DNA of 64,000 nt from Amorphus orientalis. Its GTDB lineage: Bacteria; Pseudomonadota; Alphaproteobacteria; Rhizobiales; Amorphaceae. Position numbers and translations under genes: made by a program. The stretch spans positions 772,001 through 836,000 of the forward strand of contig NZ_JAUSUL010000001.1 of assembly GCF_030814015.1 (NCBI RefSeq). Direction: 5' to 3'. Every line of letters starts with the position of its first letter. The first letter of the stretch is position 1. Shown here piece after piece: positions 61,062-64,000 of this stretch. The notes beneath the pieces were generated by a model, which worked only from the letters and a program-made list of their open reading frames with translations, ran no database searches and was not told the DNA's origin.

Positions 61062-64000
61062 ATGCTGGGTTCCCTGATCCGTGAACTGTTCAAGATCCGG
61101 ACGCTCGTTTTCCTGTTCGCGCTGGTCGCCCTGTCGCTGGTGATCTGGTTCTTCGGACCGGAATTCAGCTTGATGGGCGGCCATCCGCTGGCCAGCCGGG
61201 CCGCACGGATCGGGGTCATTCTCGGGCTGGTCGGGCTCTTGCTGCTGATCGCGCTGGTCCGCTTCCTGCTGATCCGCCGCGCCAATTCCAGGCTGATCAA
61301 GAACCTCATCGAGTCCGACGAACTCGCCTCCATGGCGACGTCGGACCGGGACGAGGAACTGGAGATCATCCGGGAACGCTTCCAGCACGCCCTGGAGGTG
61401 CTCAAGGAGTCGACGCTCAGCGGCAAGCGCGGCGGGCGGTTCCTCTACGAACTGCCCTGGTACGTGCTGGTCGGCGCGCCGGGCACCGGCAAGACGACCA
61501 TCCTGTCGAACTCGGGGCTGGAGTTTCCGCTGTCCGACCGGTTCGGATCGGAGGCGGTGCAGGGCTTCGGCGGCACCCGCCACTGCGACTGGTGGTTCAC
61601 CGACCGGGCGATCCTGATCGACACGGCCGGCCGCTACACGACCCAGGACGTGAACCGCGAGACCGACCGCGCCGCCTGGATCGGCTTTCTCGACATCCTG
61701 CGCAGCCATCGCCGGCGCCGGCCGATCAACGGCGCGCTGCTTCTGGTCAGTGCGGCCGACATCCTCGACCGCAGCGATACCGAGCGCCGCATGCTGGCCG
61801 ACACGCTGCGGCGGCGGCTGCAGGAGCTGGTGAAGGCGTTCGAGGTCTCGGTTCCGGTCTATCTGATGATCACGAAGTCCGACCTGATTTCGGGCTTCAC
61901 GGAGTTTTTCGACGACCTGCGCGAGGAGGAACGCCAGCAGGTGGTCGGCATCACGCTGCCGGCGGAAACCTCCGCCGTTCAGGTGCCGTCGGAAGTCGAC
62001 AGCCGGCTGAAGGAGCTTTTTGCCAACATCGAGGCGCAGGCGCCGGAGCGGCTGCACGCGGAACGCAATCTGGAGCGCCGGGCCAAGATCTTCCTGTTCC
62101 CGCGCGAGCTCGCCGCCTTCCAGGGGGTCCTGTCGACGTTCGTGCGCGACGTGTTCCGGACCAGCCGCTACGAGAAGACCCCGCAGCTGCGCGGCGTCTA
62201 CCTGACCAGCGGCACCCAGGAAGGCACCCCGATCGACCGTCTGCTCGGCGCGTTCAGCCGGCGCTTCGGCCTCGCGCCCGGGCAGATGGTCCCCTATTCG
62301 GGACGGGGCAAGGCGTACTTCATCCATCGGCTGCTCACCGACATCGTCTTCCAGGAAGCCGACCTGATCGGAACCAACCGCCGGCTCGAGCGGCTGCTGG
62401 CGCTGCGCTACGGCTTCGGATACGCCGCCGCCGTGCTTCTGGTGATCGGGCTGGGCCTCGGGATGGCCAGCGTGATGAGCCACAGCCGCGCCCAGATCGC
62501 GGACGTCAACCAGGAGCTCCAGAACACCGAGGCGCGGGTGAAGGAGCTGGGCGGCCAGCCTACGCTGGAGCAACTCACGCCGCTGCTGGATTCCGCCCAG
62601 ACGCTGGTCACCAAGGCTTCGACCGGCGGGGCGCTGCCGCTGGTCGGCGGGTTCGGTCTGGATGCAAGCGATCAGCTCGGTCCGGCCACCCAGAAACTCT
62701 ACAACGACATTCTCGCCAAGGATCTCCTGCCGGCGGTGGAAAGCCGGCTGGCCGCGCGGGTCGCGATCCTGACCCAGAGCGAGAACGAAGCCGACATGCC
62801 GCAGCTCCGCCAGACGCTGCAGGCCTACATGATGCTGAACGATCCGCAGCGCTTCGACGCCAGCTTCCTCCTCGACACGCTGAAGACGGAATCCCAGCGC
62901 ATCTATCCGCTGCAGCCGGCCCAGCAGCAGGCGATGGACAGCCATTTCGCGTCGCTGGTGGCGGAGATGCCGCAGCCGGTGCCCTTCAACCAGGGCATCG
63001 TCACGGCGGCGCAGCGCCGGCTGTCGACGGTTCCGCCGATGGACGAGATGTACGCGTCGCTGGTGCGCAAGGCGAACGCGGACGGATCGCTGACGCCGTT
63101 CCAGCTGACCGACGTGATCGGCACCGTGGCGCTGACGACGGACGCCTCGCGCATCCAGCAGAAGCAGCCGATCCTGCAGATCCCGGGTCTCTACACCCGT
63201 GACGGCTTCTACAACTTCTTCCTCAAGCAGGCCCCGCAGATCGTCAACGACTCGCTCAACCAGGACTGGATCTCCGGCCGGAGCCAGAGCCAGAGCAACA
63301 ACTACCAGACGGCGATGCAGGGCCTCGTGAAGCAGTACGTGGCCAACTACATCTCGATCTGGCAGAAGGCGCTCGACCAGATCACGGTGGTCGATTTCTC
63401 CTCGCCCCAGCGCGCGCAGCAGGTGCTGCAGGTGCTGGCCAGCCCCGACACGCCGCTCGAGGGGCTTGCCAAGGCGGTCCAGACCAACACCCAGCTGCCG
63501 ATCCCGGGTTCCCAGGCGACGGGCGCGTCCGGCCAGAGCGCAGATGCCTCCGGAGGCTCGGGCGGTGGCGACGGCTCGGGCGGCGGCAGCGGAAGTGGCG
63601 CGTCGGGCGGCAATCCGATCACCTCGGCCGTGACGGGTGCGGCCGGGCAGGCCGTCAGCGCCGCGGCCCAGCAGGCGTTCGGTGACATGGCCTGGCCCGG
63701 CGACCAGATCGCCCGACCGTTCACCCCCGTGGTGGCGCTTCTCGGCGGCTCGGGGGGCGGCGGCGGTTCCGGTGGGGGCGGCGGCTCGGCGAGCGGTACC
63801 ACGCTGCCTCAGATCCAGCAGCTGATCGGCCAGGTCTACGGCGACATCAACGGCATCGCGTCGTCTCCCGACCCGACCCAGGCGGCCTTCAAATACGTGT
63901 CCCAGCGGGCCTCTTCACCGTCCCAGGATGCGCTGAGCCAACTGAGGACCGACTCCGCCACGCTGCCGTCGCCCTATGGGTCGATCCTGAAGGACATCTC
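61062..64000 (+). CDS. tssM: T6SS inner-membrane protein TssM (IcmF), 3' end beyond window
   Basis: 979 residues are visible, open to the right edge. Two N-terminal membrane helices (about 9-35 and 46-70) are followed by a cytoplasmic NTPase-like domain with Walker A VLVGAPGTGKTT near 140 and ILIDTAGRYTTQ. A third helix lies near 459 (AAAVLLVIGLGLGMASVMSH), then the periplasmic part begins. Two Gly/Ser-rich stretches near residues 826-846 and 896-912 interrupt it. TssM spans the periplasm and contacts TssJ. Starts seven bases after tssL. The C-terminal 150-250 residues are expected outside the window. Confidence 0.95.
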   Translation, partial: MLGSLIRELFKIRTLVFLFALVALSLVIWFFGPEFSLMGGHPLASRAARIGVILGLVGLLLLIALVRFLLIRRANSRLIKNLIESDELASMATSDRDEELEIIRERFQHALEVLKESTLSGKRGGRFLYELPWYVLVGAPGTGKTTILSNSGLEFPLSDRFGSEAVQGFGGTRHCDWWFTDRAILIDTAGRYTTQDVNRETDRAAWIGFLDILRSHRRRRPINGALLLVSAADILDRSDTERRMLADTLRRRLQELVKAFEVSVPVYLMITKSDLISGFTEFFDDLREEERQQVVGITLPAETSAVQVPSEVDSRLKELFANIEAQAPERLHAERNLERRAKIFLFPRELAAFQGVLSTFVRDVFRTSRYEKTPQLRGVYLTSGTQEGTPIDRLLGAFSRRFGLAPGQMVPYSGRGKAYFIHRLLTDIVFQEADLIGTNRRLERLLALRYGFGYAAAVLLVIGLGLGMASVMSHSRAQIADVNQELQNTEARVKELGGQPTLEQLTPLLDSAQTLVTKASTGGALPLVGGFGLDASDQLGPATQKLYNDILAKDLLPAVESRLAARVAILTQSENEADMPQLRQTLQAYMMLNDPQRFDASFLLDTLKTESQRIYPLQPAQQQAMDSHFASLVAEMPQPVPFNQGIVTAAQRRLSTVPPMDEMYASLVRKANADGSLTPFQLTDVIGTVALTTDASRIQQKQPILQIPGLYTRDGFYNFFLKQAPQIVNDSLNQDWISGRSQSQSNNYQTAMQGLVKQYVANYISIWQKALDQITVVDFSSPQRAQQVLQVLASPDTPLEGLAKAVQTNTQLPIPGSQATGASGQSADASGGSGGGDGSGGGSGSGASGGNPITSAVTGAAGQAVSAAAQQAFGDMAWPGDQIARPFTPVVALLGGSGGGGGSGGGGGSASGTTLPQIQQLIGQVYGDINGIASSPDPTQAAFKYVSQRASSPSQDALSQLRTDSATLPSPYGSILKDI

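Noticed and set aside
60009-62945. Leftward open frame of 978 codons opposite tssL/tssM
   Set aside because: Gln/Arg/His/Asp-rich shadow of the GC-rich coding strand with no recognisable domain; tssL and tssM on the other strand are unmistakable.
61592-63202. Rightward 536-codon frame inside tssM
   Set aside because: Different frame from tssM, Arg/Pro/Gly-rich; tssM frame is open through it with conserved motifs.

Overview
The window is GC-rich and densely coded, with no rRNA, tRNA, transposase or CRISPR array that I can see. It looks like an alphaproteobacterial chromosome, most likely of the Hyphomicrobiales (Rhizobiales). Supporting signs are an MbfA-type membrane ferritin, a DUF6152/DUF6644 pair, a tripartite tricarboxylate transporter, and an Agrobacterium-like T6SS in which an FHA protein (TagH) accompanies a TssL with threonine-containing N-terminal motifs. 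I cannot name genus or species.

Region 1 (1-13.5 kb): the end of an Ala/Pro-rich gene, a thiolase, then a leftward glycogen operon glgP-glgB-glgC-glgA-glgX. The last gene is a natural fusion of debranching enzyme GlgX with the 4-alpha-glucanotransferase MalQ. The set covers synthesis (GlgC, GlgA, GlgB) and breakdown (GlgP, GlgX-MalQ).

Region 2 (13.5-26.8 kb): mixed accessory and housekeeping genes. These are a secreted histidine phosphatase, DUF6152 and DUF6644 proteins, a small HTH-like protein, a TetR/MFS pair with a visible operator, MbfA, a Nudix hydrolase, a DUF4189-like secreted protein, a marR-tctC-tctB-tctA operon divergent from a sulfatase, a 0.7-kb block of palindromic and direct repeats, and the ribosome-rescue factor ArfB.

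Region 3 (26.8-64 kb): a complete type VI secretion locus. All thirteen core components are present: tssH (clpV) and a probable hcp (tssD) leftward, vgrG (tssI) rightward, and a rightward operon tssA-B-C-E-F-G-tagH-tssJ-K-L-M. TssM runs off the right edge. Embedded between vgrG and tssA is a leftward 14-kb spike/accessory island: PCuAC-like lipoprotein, DUF2169-pentapeptide protein, pentapeptide protein, triplet C2-B2-A2, a Cys-containing candidate tip protein, triplet C1-B1-A1, DUF3540 protein, and a TPR/glycosyltransferase-like protein.

The most novel feature is the pair of three-gene cassettes. All six proteins share an N-terminal Y-[LM]-R-L-G-x-Y signature followed by beta-rich sequence like the distal part of a VgrG spike, while the local VgrG stops where that part normally begins. 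My hypothesis is that the six proteins form two alternative heterotrimeric spike extensions, or spike-docked membrane-active cargo. This is inferred from sequence only.
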